Assembly (NCBI GenBank): GCA_020635495.1
Contig: JACJZQ010000002.1
Coordinates: 1-64,000 of the forward strand
Length of the DNA stretch: 64,000 nt
Direction: 5' to 3'
From: Flavobacteriales bacterium
GTDB taxonomy: Bacteria > Bacteroidota > Bacteroidia > UBA10329
The notes under the pieces are model-generated. The model had not been told where the DNA came from and did no database searches. It was given only the letters and a program-made list of their open reading frames with translations. Positions within the stretch are counted from its first letter, which is position 1, and every line of letters starts with the position of its first letter. The position numbers and the translations under genes were made by a program. Shown here piece after piece: positions 44,278-53,496 of the stretch.

Positions 44278-44748
44278 ATGAGAAACCTGAACATCATTAT
44301 CCTTTGCGCGCTTGCCACTTCGCTGGTAATGACCGCATGCAAGAAGAACGAGGACAAGGACTGCTTGGAATTGGACACGACCGCTTCGTTTGTGGTCGAT
44401 GGGACCGCATTCACCGTTACCCACACACCCGTTTGGACCAGTAGCGGCATTTATCAGTCGCTCGGTTTCCGACACGACCTGGCCGGAGGTGGACAGCACA
44501 TCGTCACGGTCATATTTGAAGGTGACACCATCGGAACCTATCCGCTCAAGGGGCAATTGGACCCTCACCGCGCCATGTATATGGGACCAAATTCAAACAA
44601 TAACCCGCTGTTCACCGGGCCGGGAGAAACAGGAACGGTGACCATCACGGACATGGACCTGAGCAACGGCTGTCTGACCGGAACCTACTCGTTCACAGCC
44701 AATTTTGTCCAAGTTACCGGAGAGTTCCAGAGCCTGCGGCCGCAATAG
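44278..44748 (+). CDS. Small hypothetical lipoprotein
   Basis: A 156-residue protein from ATG 44278, with a lipoprotein signal (LVMTAC, Cys21) and a KKNEDKDC start to the mature chain. The frame is open far upstream through proC, but that part is antisense and not coding. The mature domain is beta-rich and ends with a GTYSFTANFVQVTGEF block, like a small beta-sandwich. Similar lipoproteins of unknown function are common in Bacteroidota; I cannot give a role. Confidence 0.75.
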   Translation: MRNLNIIILCALATSLVMTACKKNEDKDCLELDTTASFVVDGTAFTVTHTPVWTSSGIYQSLGFRHDLAGGGQHIVTVIFEGDTIGTYPLKGQLDPHRAMYMGPNSNNNPLFTGPGETGTVTITDMDLSNGCLTGTYSFTANFVQVTGEFQSLRPQ

Positions 44749-44802
44749 GTGATAACCGTCACATTCTGAGGTTTGGGCGCGAATTATTTTCGCCTCAAAC
44801 CT

Positions 44803-46430
44803 ATGATCATGAAGCGACTACTCGCTATCCTTTCCATTGTGACGTTTTCCGCATCGGCACAACCGAATTTCGAACTCAGCATTGAAGAGGCGACCCTGCC
44901 CCAAGCTCCCGGACTGCAATCGTATGTGGTGGGACAGTATCAAGGAAAGTGGCTGCTGATAGGCGGTCGGACGGACGGTTTGCACAGACGGCAACCGTTT
45001 GCAGCATTCTTGGCTGCCGACAATAACCTGATGGCTTACGTGATAGATCCAGCGAACCTGCAGCATTGGTCGGTTTCGTTGTCCTCGCTTCCCACTGCCC
45101 TATTTGAGCAATTGCAGAGCACGAATATGGCGTTCATTCAACGCGACACGGTGCTTTACATCGTTGGCGGTTATGGATAAAGCGCCACCGCTGGCGACCA
45201 CATCACCTATGGACAACTGACGATGGACAACTGACGGCTGTGAACATCCCAACTGTGATGAACGGTATCATCAACGACTTCGATATTTCCAGCGAATTCA
45301 GATACGTGAGCAACGCCAGCATGGCCGTCACGGGAGGTTATCTCGGCCTGTTGGACGATACCTTTTATTTGGTTTGTGGCCAATATTTCGAAGGGCGCTA
45401 CAACCCCATGGGCCCGAACCAAGGGCCCGGGTTCATTCAGGAATACACGGAAGCCATCCGCAAATTCAACGTGGTGGATAATGGCTCTTCTTTGAGCATT
45501 ACCAACTACACCGAAACCACCGATGCCGAAAACCTCCACCGCAGGGATTACAACATGGTGGCGCAGGTTTTTCCGAACGGAGACGAAGGTTTTACGGTAT
45601 TCTCTGGAGTCTTCCAGCCAACGGTCGATCTTCCTTGGCACAACACGGTTGATGTGACCGCCAGTGGTTACACGGTCAACAACAACTTTGATCAGCTGCT
45701 AAGTCAATATCATTCGGCCAATCTGCCGATCTACGATCAAGCGGCCAATGAAATGCACACGCTTTTCTTCGGTGGAATGAGTCGCTACCGGTATGACCCG
45801 ACAACTGGAAACCTGATTGATGACGATGCCGTTCCGTTCGTCAAGACCATCAGTTTGGTGACACGTCACGCGGATGGAAGCATGGACGAAACTCAATTGG
45901 AATTGCAGATGCCCGGTTTTCTGGGTTCGGGCGCAGAGTTCATTCCTGTTGAAGATGTGACGTTCTTGAATGATGAGATTCTGGATCTGAACGCGCTTCC
46001 GATGAATCAGCCAACGCTTGTTGGTTACATCTATGGCGGTATTGAAAGTACAGCCGAGAACATCTTCTTCATCAACGATGGCACACAGAGTTCGGCCAGC
46101 GGACGCTTGTTCAAGGTTTTCATTACGCAAACAACAACGGGGATCTCCGGCACGGCCATGACAGCCAAGAATGTGATCGAACTGGCGGTCTACCCAAACC
46201 CTGCCAAGGATATTCTGAACGTGACGGTGAAGGCAGGCTACCGTACCAGAGGAATTGTTGAGGTGATGGACAGCAGCGGCCGATTGCTGTTTTCAGACCG
46301 CGTGAACCTGCAAAAGGAAAAGACCAGCAATCTGATGTACAATTGCAGCGAATGGTCGGCTGGGAATTATAGCGTGCGTTTCAGCAATGGAGCGTTCAGC
46401 AAAACGACCAATGTGGTGGTGACCAAATAG
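44803..46430 (+). pseudogene. Kelch-like secreted T9SS protein, broken by nonsense and frameshift
   Basis: Two parts of one gene. Part 1 (44803-45180) has a signal peptide (MKRLLAILSIVTFSASAQ) and a beta-propeller start (WLLIGGRTDG, VLYIVGGYG), then TAA at 45178-45180. Reading on in the same frame gives SATAGDHITYGQLT, the natural continuation, so TAA replaces a sense codon (probably TAT, Tyr). A perfect 14-bp tandem duplication (45209-45236) then shifts the frame; removing one copy joins QLT to AVNIPTVMNGI and the long second part (to 46430). That part continues the propeller (GEYL-like VTGGYLG, FFGGMSRYRYD) and ends in a type A sorting domain (LAVYPNPAKDIL ... AGNYSVRF). The intact product would be about 537 residues. 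Confidence 0.85.
45209..45236 (+). repeat. Perfect 14-bp tandem duplication
   Basis: ATGGACAACTGACG occurs twice in direct succession (45209-45222 and 45223-45236). Fourteen is not a multiple of three, so it shifts the reading frame of the surrounding T9SS gene. The unit resembles ACAACTGAC words common in spacers of this phylum. Confidence 0.9.
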
Positions 46431-46432
46431 AA

Positions 46433-47392
46433 CTAATCGCGGATAAGACCGAACTCCTTCGCAATCCAATACGTGGAATGAAAACCGATGTCCACCGAGA
46501 AAAGACCATCGCTACCGCCTTGGTCTTTTTCATTTCCAACCTCCACAGCCAACACATGTCCGAGACCTTTGAATTCGTAAAGCACCACCAACTCTTTCTT
46601 ATCTCCTTCTGACCAGGAACTTCGGGTCACTTTGGGGTTGTCTTGAAAGTTCTGCTGAACCGAAACTGAGTCGCGATCTATCTCATGCAGACCCGTCCAT
46701 TGTTCCATTATCTCGTTGGCATTCATCGGGTTAACGACAGGGTCGTCCGTGCCTTGAAGGATGACCATTTTCGGGTATTCGCCACGGTAACCTTCATTCG
46801 CTTCACGAACCCTTCTCGCCCACTCCCACGGTTTTCTATCCACCCAACCGAACATGCTTCCGACACCTGAAATGACATTCCCCGAACCGAATGGACCACC
46901 CGCATACGAAGCCGCTGCCGAATAATCGCCCGGATACAAAGCGGCTGCCGCTACTGCCATGGCCGCTCCAGCAGAAACCCCTGTAATTGAAACGTGATCT
47001 CCGTCAATGGAGTAATTCTTCTTCATGTACTCCACCACCTGATGAATGGATGCCACTTCGCCCTTGTCCAATTCCGTGTCCTTACCATAGAACCAATTGA
47101 AACAGCGGTTCATGTTATTGGTGCCCTTCTGTTCGGGATAGGCAATGATGAACCCATTCTCGTCCGCCAGTTTGTTCCACCCGCTCAATCGCATCATACC
47201 GTGCGCATCCTGATTGCAACCATGAAGCACCACCACCAACGGCACTTTTCCCTCAGGTAATTCTTTTGGAACATGAACGAACAGCCGCAGTTTGCCTGGG
47301 TTCTTGCCGAAGTTTTCTATTTCGGGCATGTCCTGTGCTTGCGCGAAGAGAGAAAAAGAGAAAAGGAAAAATGAGAAAAGGTGGCGTGGCAT
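46433..47392 (-). CDS. Secreted esterase, PHB depolymerase/feruloyl esterase family
   Basis: The protein has 319 residues with a signal peptide (ends FAQAQ). The oxyanion-hole block is VVLHGCNQDA, the nucleophile elbow GVSAGAAM, the likely catalytic Asp is in LQGTDDPVVNP and the His in GLGHVLAVE. The GCNQDA block is typical of extracellular PHB-depolymerase-type esterases. It lacks the T9SS tail seen on other exported proteins here, so it is probably periplasmic. It starts 44 bp after the LytTR regulator stop on the same strand and may be on the same mRNA, so it could be a regulated output of that system. Confidence 0.9.
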   Translation of the reverse strand: MPRHLFSFFLFSFSLFAQAQDMPEIENFGKNPGKLRLFVHVPKELPEGKVPLVVVLHGCNQDAHGMMRLSGWNKLADENGFIIAYPEQKGTNNMNRCFNWFYGKDTELDKGEVASIHQVVEYMKKNYSIDGDHVSITGVSAGAAMAVAAAALYPGDYSAAASYAGGPFGSGNVISGVGSMFGWVDRKPWEWARRVREANEGYRGEYPKMVILQGTDDPVVNPMNANEIMEQWTGLHEIDRDSVSVQQNFQDNPKVTRSSWSEGDKKELVVLYEFKGLGHVLAVEVGNEKDQGGSDGLFSVDIGFHSTYWIAKEFGLIRD

Positions 47393-47436
47393 ATCGGTTC
47401 TACAACGCCAAAACTACGCCAACGTATCGAGACCGC

Positions 47437-48198
47437 TCAGACCGTCCAGTTATTCAGTATCTCCTGAAAATCGTTCTTACGCTCGCGCGCGATCGGCACC
47501 TGCTCGCCATTGTCCATGAGGATGTAGCCGCCATCGGTGCGCAGATACTGCTTCATGAAATTGAGGTTGATGAAGTACGAGCGGTGCGGGCGGAAGAAAC
47601 TCGGATGACCTGCCAACAGGTCCGCGAAATGCTTGATCGGTTTGCTGATGAGTTGCGGTTCCTCGCCATCGATAAAGACCTTGCAGTACATGCCATCGGC
47701 CTGAAAGAACATCAGCTTTTCGAGCGGATAGAACGAAACACCATCGGAAACGGGAAGACCGATGCGCTTCAATACGTTCGAACGCAGATTCTCTTGCAAC
47801 GCTCGGAACCGTTCAGAAACCGAAGCCCGTTCCTTGGCCGAAATGGCCTTTTCAACAGCCTGCTGCACTTGGTTTGGGCGAAGAGGTTTCAGGAGATAAT
47901 CAACGGCCGAAAGCTCGAAGGCCTTCAACGCATATTCGGCATAAGCCGTGGCGAAAATGAGCTGAAAATCAGCTTCATCCTCCTTCAGAAAATCGAACAG
48001 TTGAAGTCCGGAATACTCAGGCATTTCAATATCAAGAAACACAAGGTCGGGCTGGTGTTCGCGGATGAGTTTGACGCCCGAAGGCAGGTCGGCCGCCATG
48101 GCCACCACTTCCACATCCGCGCAATAATCCTGAAGGATGACCTGCAAGAGTTCACGGGCATTCTGCTCATCGTCTATGATAATGGCCTTCAGCGACAT
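47437..48198 (-). CDS. LytTR-family response regulator
   Basis: A 253-residue protein: receiver domain (1-120) with acidic IDDEQ, phosphoacceptor Asp56 (VFLDIEMPEYSG) and Lys in YLLKPL; LytTR DNA-binding domain (~150-253) with LEKLMFFQADGMYCKVFI, FFRPHRSYFINLNFM and VPIARERK. LytTR proteins bind direct repeats on one face of DNA; a perfect repeat pair lies 91 bp upstream of this gene's start. Its kinase is most likely the propeller-LytS protein at 50117, divergently encoded beyond the LamG gene. It is probably autoregulated. Confidence 0.95.
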   Translation of the reverse strand: MSLKAIIIDDEQNARELLQVILQDYCADVEVVAMAADLPSGVKLIREHQPDLVFLDIEMPEYSGLQLFDFLKEDEADFQLIFATAYAEYALKAFELSAVDYLLKPLRPNQVQQAVEKAISAKERASVSERFRALQENLRSNVLKRIGLPVSDGVSFYPLEKLMFFQADGMYCKVFIDGEEPQLISKPIKHFADLLAGHPSFFRPHRSYFINLNFMKQYLRTDGGYILMDNGEQVPIARERKNDFQEILNNWTV

Positions 48199-48288
48199 GG
48201 CATCAAATGTAGCATCCTGCCGATGGAAATCCGTGGCAACTTCTGAAACGCATGGCTCAGTTTCCGAACGGCAATTCCACTACCATTA

Positions 48289-48318
48289 ACCGTTCAGCAA
48301 GGAAAACCGACCGTTCAG
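48289..48318 (+). promoter_or_regulatory. LytTR operator: two direct repeats of ACCGTTCAG
   Basis: ACCGTTCAG occurs at 48289-48297 and 48310-48318, identical, 12 bp apart. Both fit every position of the published LytTR/AlgR pattern [TA][AC][CA]GTTN[AG][TG] with 12-13 bp spacing. A one-mismatch half site (GCCGTTCGG) is on the minus strand around 48265-48273. It lies in the 207-bp divergent gap between the LytTR regulator and the LamG gene, 87 bp before the latter's ATG and ~55 bp before a -7-like GTCCTTTG (48373-48380), which fits activation. Confidence 0.78.
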
Positions 48319-48405
48319 AAATCCATCCTTCGGATTGAGCAATCGGCCACCTTTCGAGCACGATTACTACGCGTCCTTTGGCGTTCAAATCACCACATAA
48401 AACAC

Positions 48406-50103
48406 ATGAGAAAACTATCTACTCTACTTCTAAGCGCTGGACTTTTCTGCACCGCAGCGCAGGCTCAACTCCCGTTGGACGGGCTGGTCGGCCAATGGAC
48501 ATTCGACAACGGAAATGCGAACGATGAAATGGGTGTTGTGAACGGATCGGTCACGAATGCCTCGCTTACCACCGACCGTTTCGGCAATGCGGACCACGCC
48601 TATCAGTTCAGCAGCAGTTCAACGTATATCGGCCTCGGCAACAACTTCAACCAATACATTTCTTGGGCAGGACCGGGCATCATGTCGATGTCGTTCTGGG
48701 TCAATTTTGATCAAGTGAATGGGGCTGGCGAGAACCAGTTTCTACTTGTGAAATCAGCAGACGGCTCATGTGGCGAGACGCAGCGGCAATTCTTCATCCG
48801 CCTCAATTCCAACAACAAGATCGAGCTTGTTGGCTACGGTAGCACTGGCACTTCGCAGTATCTCGGTCTGGAAGGAAGCACCTTTCTGACTGCGGGAAAC
48901 TGGTATCATGTGGTTGTAACCTATAATCACAGTAACGCGATTCAAGGTGCTCAATATGAAGCATTTGAGATGTATATCAATGGCGTTCAGCAGAACCTGT
49001 ACATCACCGTTCAGGCGGGTGGGCAGATCGGTTCGGGACTTCCTCCTGGGCTGGCACACTGGGGAATTGGAAACATGCTCAATTCGCAAGGCGCGCTGTG
49101 CAGTGGAAGCGCTCCGCTGAAAGGCAAATTCGATGACCTTCGGTTCTACTCCACCATGCTGAGCCAATCCGAAGTGGATGCGCTTTACGCAGAACTCGAC
49201 CCTGAAATTCCTCTTGTTCAGATCGATTTTAACGATGGAACGGCCGATGACCAGAGCGGTTACGACAACCATGGTGTTGCTTCCAACACATCGACCACCA
49301 GCGACCGTTTCGGAAACCCGAACGCGGCCTACAGATTCAATGGTTCGACCAGCGTGGTTGAACTGGTTGATGGCCTTTTCCTACGCCCTTTCCAGTCGGT
49401 TTCGCTTTGGTTCAAGACCACCGATGAAGGCGCATTGCTAGGATACCAGAACTCAACGTTTCCGACCGTTCCGGCCAACTACGCACCGATAGCACACGTG
49501 GGGACGAATGACGCACTGCACGCCACTTTTTGGGCGGGCGTGCCAAGCAATGCCAATGGGAATACGGCAGCTGTCAATGACGGACAATGGCACCACATGG
49601 TGTTGGCCTCCGACCCGAATTACCAACGCCTTTACATTGACAATCAATTGGTTGGAAATGGAAACGGCATAGAGATATTGAGCTCGATGACCAAAAGCCA
49701 GTTGGGCGCTGCCTATGGTGGCTCGGGTTGGGGGAATATCCCTCAAGGGGTTTGGTTTCCGTATGATGGCGACTTGGACGATCTCTACGTTTTCAACCGC
49801 GTGCTGACGGCTTCGGATGTAGATGAATTGTACATGATGGGAAATCAGGTTACTGGCATTGCGGACGATCCGCAAACGGCAATCAGCATCTACCCGAACC
49901 CTGCTACGGATGTGGTGAATATCATCACAGATGCGGCCTTTTCGCAACTGACCGTCATTGATATGGCTGGTCGTTCCGTAGCCAACTTTGCAGGAAATGG
50001 CCTGAAATCCATCGATATGAGCCGTTTTGACAGCGGAATTTATTTCCTTCAATTCGAAAACAACGGAGAGGCGATCTCCACGCAGAAAATTGTCATTCGC
50101 TAA
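48406..50103 (+). CDS. Secreted double-LamG protein with T9SS sorting domain
   Basis: A 565-residue exported protein: signal peptide ending TAAQAQ, two laminin-G/concanavalin-like domains (about 25-265 and 270-475) each starting with an LVGQWTFDNGNANDE-like or VQIDFNDGTADDQSG block and containing WYHVVVTYNH or WHHMVLASDP strands. Both end with an LDDLYVF or FDDLRFY motif. A type A sorting domain closes it (ISIYPNPATDVVNII ... GIYFLQFENNGE). It probably binds glycans at the surface. It precedes the sensor kinase by 13 bp, so a T9SS cargo and a kinase share a transcript under the LytTR operator. Confidence 0.92.
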   Translation: MRKLSTLLLSAGLFCTAAQAQLPLDGLVGQWTFDNGNANDEMGVVNGSVTNASLTTDRFGNADHAYQFSSSSTYIGLGNNFNQYISWAGPGIMSMSFWVNFDQVNGAGENQFLLVKSADGSCGETQRQFFIRLNSNNKIELVGYGSTGTSQYLGLEGSTFLTAGNWYHVVVTYNHSNAIQGAQYEAFEMYINGVQQNLYITVQAGGQIGSGLPPGLAHWGIGNMLNSQGALCSGSAPLKGKFDDLRFYSTMLSQSEVDALYAELDPEIPLVQIDFNDGTADDQSGYDNHGVASNTSTTSDRFGNPNAAYRFNGSTSVVELVDGLFLRPFQSVSLWFKTTDEGALLGYQNSTFPTVPANYAPIAHVGTNDALHATFWAGVPSNANGNTAAVNDGQWHHMVLASDPNYQRLYIDNQLVGNGNGIEILSSMTKSQLGAAYGGSGWGNIPQGVWFPYDGDLDDLYVFNRVLTASDVDELYMMGNQVTGIADDPQTAISIYPNPATDVVNIITDAAFSQLTVIDMAGRSVANFAGNGLKSIDMSRFDSGIYFLQFENNGEAISTQKIVIR

Positions 50104-50116
50104 GAATACGTGTGGT

Positions 50117-52936
50117 TTGAATGCAAGGGAGCGGGCCTTCGGTCTGCTCCTTTGTTTTTCCATGCTCTGGCTTTCGGCCGTAGCTCAGGAACCTGTATTT
50201 CGCACGCTGACCGAAGATGACGGTCTGCCCACGAACACCGTTTACGACATGCTACAAGCCTCGGACGGAACCCGCTGGTTCGGCACGTCCAAAGGATTGG
50301 TGCGGTACGATGGACGGACATTCCGAACGTACACCACCAGCGGTATGAAAGGCAGTACGTGCACGCATCTGCTGGAAGGTGGCGGTCGCATCTGGTGCGT
50401 CAATTTTGCGCGGCAGATCTTCTACTGGCAGAACGACACGCTTCAGGAACTGAAAGACTGGAATGGCGCGGACAAGGACGGCCTGCTCGACATCGATCTT
50501 CTGTCCACCGACACCAGCCTCATCATCGGTTGCGGAACGGGCGTGTTCCGATTTCACATTCCAACAGCAAACACCCAACTCCTCTCCGACCCGGCCGACA
50601 GCACGCTTTTCATGCATCAAGTGATCGTTAGCGATGAACGGGCAATCGCTATCGGGCCGAAAGGTTGGCTCACGTACAGCAATGGAAAGACCGAACGGCA
50701 TCGGTTTGCAGGTGAAGAAACACGCTTTGTGCAGACGCTTCAATTGCATGATGGAAAGCCGCACGTGGCGTTCGTCAACGAATCGAATTGGTCCGTTTTT
50801 GAGGGAAATACATTGAAGGAAACGAATGTGCCGATTGCCGTTCCTGTGGATGGCGTGGCGCGCTACACCCTGCTCCAGTTGGATGAGGATGGCAACCAAT
50901 GGCTTACGCGGAAGGAAGGCGTTTTCCATTCGTCCGACCCGAGCAGACCGCTTCTTGGTGGGATTTCGGCTTCAAAAATTCTGAAAGACCGCGAAAGACA
51001 ACTTTGGGTCACCACTTTGCATGATGGCATTCTCATCATTCCCAACCTTTTGCTTTGGAGTTACCCAAAAACGGAGGAGGCCATTGACCTTGTCCGAACT
51101 GAAAACGAACCACTTCTCCTGACCAAAAACGGCATTTCAGCACTCGGAACTGAGGAAGTATCGGTCAACTTCCCAACTGAGATAAACGATGTGAATGAGG
51201 TTTGGAAAGTCCCGAACCGCGAGCAATGGCTCATCAGCGGAAAGCAGTTCCGAGTGTTGGAAAACGGGCGTGTTGCCTCGTTCGGGATCGGTGCGGTGAA
51301 AGATGTCGCTTTCGCGCAGGACCAATGTTTTATCGCTTCCAATGAGGGAGTTTGGCGAGTAAGCACAAGTGAATTGGTAAAGATCGCTCCTGAGCGAATT
51401 GCAAGTGGTAGGTGCTTGGCCGTTTTGAACACGGAACGTGGCCTTTTGGCTGGATTTGATGATGCACTGAACCTGGTTCAGACCGATGGGAATACCTCAA
51501 CCATAGATAATTCCGTTTACGTTAATTCAATTTCAAGCACCGCAAGCAATCGGGTGTTTATCGGAACACAGGGTTCTGGATTGATGGAATTGGTTGATGG
51601 AAAGTTGAAGTCAATCACCTCTCCAGTTGGTTTTCAGAACATTCAGACAGTATCGTGTGAAGGTAAATTCGTGTTTTCGGTTGGAGACAGAGGCATTCTC
51701 CATTTGAATTTGGAAAGTGGAAACACCACCATCATCGACCGAACGGATGGCCTTCCAACGCACGACATCACCGACATGGAAATTCACAATGGGCGCGTGT
51801 TCATGTCCACATCGAAGGGAGTTTGCTCGTTTCCAATTGACATCGAGGCGGAAAATGAAACGCCACCAAGCATCGGTTTCCGTCTCAGCAATGGTTCAGG
51901 TTGGATCTCTTCCAATCAAACTGAATTCACGTACAAGCAGAACACCTTTCTATTCGATCTGACCACTGATGCCACACGCCATCAGGGTGAACTCACTTTC
52001 AAGTACCGCCTCTTAGGGTTTGGTGATGACAGTTGGAAAGTGACCTCGTTCAGCGTGCCAGGCATCAGCTTTGCCAATCTTCCCGCAGGGAAATACCGAT
52101 TTGAGGCTTTGGCCGTGAACGAGGATGGCGTTGAAAGTGTGGAGCCTGCGTTCTATTCGTTCACCATTTCGCCACCGTTCTGGCAAACATGGTGGTTCAG
52201 ACTTCTAATGTTTTTGCAAGCCGTACTTGTCCTTGCGCTCCTCTTTGAATGGCGCAGGCGCGTAAATGCCAAGAAAGCGGTCATTGCACTTGAACAAAGC
52301 CGAATGAAGGAGCAACTCACCTCCTACCAACTGAAGGCGTTGCGGGCTCAAATGAACCCACACTTCATTTTCAATGCGCTGAACACGCTGCAACGCTACA
52401 TCATGACCAACGACCACCACGCAGCTGGCGAATACCTCGGGCGTTTCAGCGACCTGATGCGCACCTTCCTATCCCTCTCCGAAAAGGAAACCGTGACCGT
52501 GGCAGAGGAAGTGGAAACGCTGAAACTCTACCTCGACATTGAAAAGCAGCGCATGGGCGATGAGTTCCATTACCAACTCGATTGCCCCGAAGAATTGGAA
52601 CAACGGAAGTTACCTTCCATGCTTGTGCAGCCGATCGTGGAGAACGCCATCAAACACGGACTGCTTCATCGAAAGGGCGAAAAGCGATTGTCGGTTGCAT
52701 TTACTTCCGTTGGAGAAAACGGGGTTTCCGTTACTGTAACGGATAACGGCATCGGTCGCGAGCGTTCGAGGGAGATCAATCATCACCGAGAAAACCACCA
52801 GTCGTTCGGGTTGAAATCGGTGGAGGAACGCATTGAACTGATCAACCAAAGTGCTGGAAATGCTTCCATCCGAATTGAAGACCTGAAAGACGGGAACGGC
52901 CAAGCCACTGGCACGCGGGTGATCTTGCAGTTGTGA
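50117..52936 (+). CDS. Propeller-Y_Y_Y-LytS sensor histidine kinase, TTG start
   Basis: A 939-residue kinase. TTG 50117 is chosen because it yields a proper signal peptide (MNARERAFGLLLCFSMLWLS, then AVAQ); an internal ATG (50159-50163 region) would cut the signal in half. The periplasmic sensor is a two-component propeller (FRTLTEDDGLPTNTVYDM, TRWFGTSKGLVRYDG) followed by Y_Y_Y (~600-680) and a membrane helix (~688-710). The cytoplasmic LytS-type kinase has MNPHFIFNALNTLQ with His749, and the ATP site VENAIKHGLL and TDNGIGRER. It is the obvious partner of the LytTR regulator at 47437. It resembles hybrid glycan sensors, but with a separate LytTR protein in place of an AraC output. Confidence 0.92.
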   Translation: MNARERAFGLLLCFSMLWLSAVAQEPVFRTLTEDDGLPTNTVYDMLQASDGTRWFGTSKGLVRYDGRTFRTYTTSGMKGSTCTHLLEGGGRIWCVNFARQIFYWQNDTLQELKDWNGADKDGLLDIDLLSTDTSLIIGCGTGVFRFHIPTANTQLLSDPADSTLFMHQVIVSDERAIAIGPKGWLTYSNGKTERHRFAGEETRFVQTLQLHDGKPHVAFVNESNWSVFEGNTLKETNVPIAVPVDGVARYTLLQLDEDGNQWLTRKEGVFHSSDPSRPLLGGISASKILKDRERQLWVTTLHDGILIIPNLLLWSYPKTEEAIDLVRTENEPLLLTKNGISALGTEEVSVNFPTEINDVNEVWKVPNREQWLISGKQFRVLENGRVASFGIGAVKDVAFAQDQCFIASNEGVWRVSTSELVKIAPERIASGRCLAVLNTERGLLAGFDDALNLVQTDGNTSTIDNSVYVNSISSTASNRVFIGTQGSGLMELVDGKLKSITSPVGFQNIQTVSCEGKFVFSVGDRGILHLNLESGNTTIIDRTDGLPTHDITDMEIHNGRVFMSTSKGVCSFPIDIEAENETPPSIGFRLSNGSGWISSNQTEFTYKQNTFLFDLTTDATRHQGELTFKYRLLGFGDDSWKVTSFSVPGISFANLPAGKYRFEALAVNEDGVESVEPAFYSFTISPPFWQTWWFRLLMFLQAVLVLALLFEWRRRVNAKKAVIALEQSRMKEQLTSYQLKALRAQMNPHFIFNALNTLQRYIMTNDHHAAGEYLGRFSDLMRTFLSLSEKETVTVAEEVETLKLYLDIEKQRMGDEFHYQLDCPEELEQRKLPSMLVQPIVENAIKHGLLHRKGEKRLSVAFTSVGENGVSVTVTDNGIGRERSREINHHRENHQSFGLKSVEERIELINQSAGNASIRIEDLKDGNGQATGTRVILQL

Positions 52937-52977
52937 GCGTTTGCCTGAAGGCAGTATCTTCAACGCCAAACCAACAG

Positions 52978-53496
52978 ATGCCAACAGATTTCAAACTCCG
53001 CCCATGGTCGATGGACGACCTACCAAGCTTGGTGAAGTATGCCGCCAACTTTGACATTGCCAAGAACATGATGGATAGCTTTCCACACCCTTATTCTGAA
53101 CAATGTGGGAAAGACTTCATTGAAATGACTCAGAAATCGAAGAGCCTGTTTCAGTGCATTGAAATAGATGGCGAAGCGGTAGGTAGCTCTGGAATTCATT
53201 TGAGGAGTGACATTTACAGGAAAAATGCGGAGATCGGCTATTGGCTGGCAGAGCCTTTCTGGGGAAAAGGCATCATCAGTCGGGTCATTCCAATGATGGT
53301 TGACAAAGGTTTCGATACGTTTGACATTGAACGAATTTTCGCTAATGTTTTCGCTAGAAACAAAGCATCGCAACGCGTGCTAGAAAAGAGCGGATTTGTA
53401 CTTGAAGCACAATTCATGAAGACCATTTTTAAGAATGGCCAGTTTGAGGATGAGCTGGTTTATGCGGTGAGAAGAGAGAATTGGTTGCATCAATGA
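52978..53496 (+). CDS. GNAT acetyltransferase, RimJ/RimL type
   Basis: A 172-residue GNAT protein from ATG 52978. Blocks: FKLRPWSMDDLPSLVKYA at the start, AEIGYWLAEPFWGKGIISRVI (acetyl-CoA loop) and FANVFARNKASQRVLEKSGF. The substrate is unknown. Its stop TGA overlaps the start of the GH31 gene (ATGA at 53493-53496), so the two are translationally coupled even though the functions look unrelated. Confidence 0.88.
   Translation: MPTDFKLRPWSMDDLPSLVKYAANFDIAKNMMDSFPHPYSEQCGKDFIEMTQKSKSLFQCIEIDGEAVGSSGIHLRSDIYRKNAEIGYWLAEPFWGKGIISRVIPMMVDKGFDTFDIERIFANVFARNKASQRVLEKSGFVLEAQFMKTIFKNGQFEDELVYAVRRENWLHQ

Noticed and set aside
45181..45239. Gap between the two halves of the propeller gene considered as a normal intergenic spacer between two genes
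   Set aside because: The spacer translates into the missing propeller segment in two frames, the second part lacks a signal peptide and start region, and only the first part lacks a sorting domain.
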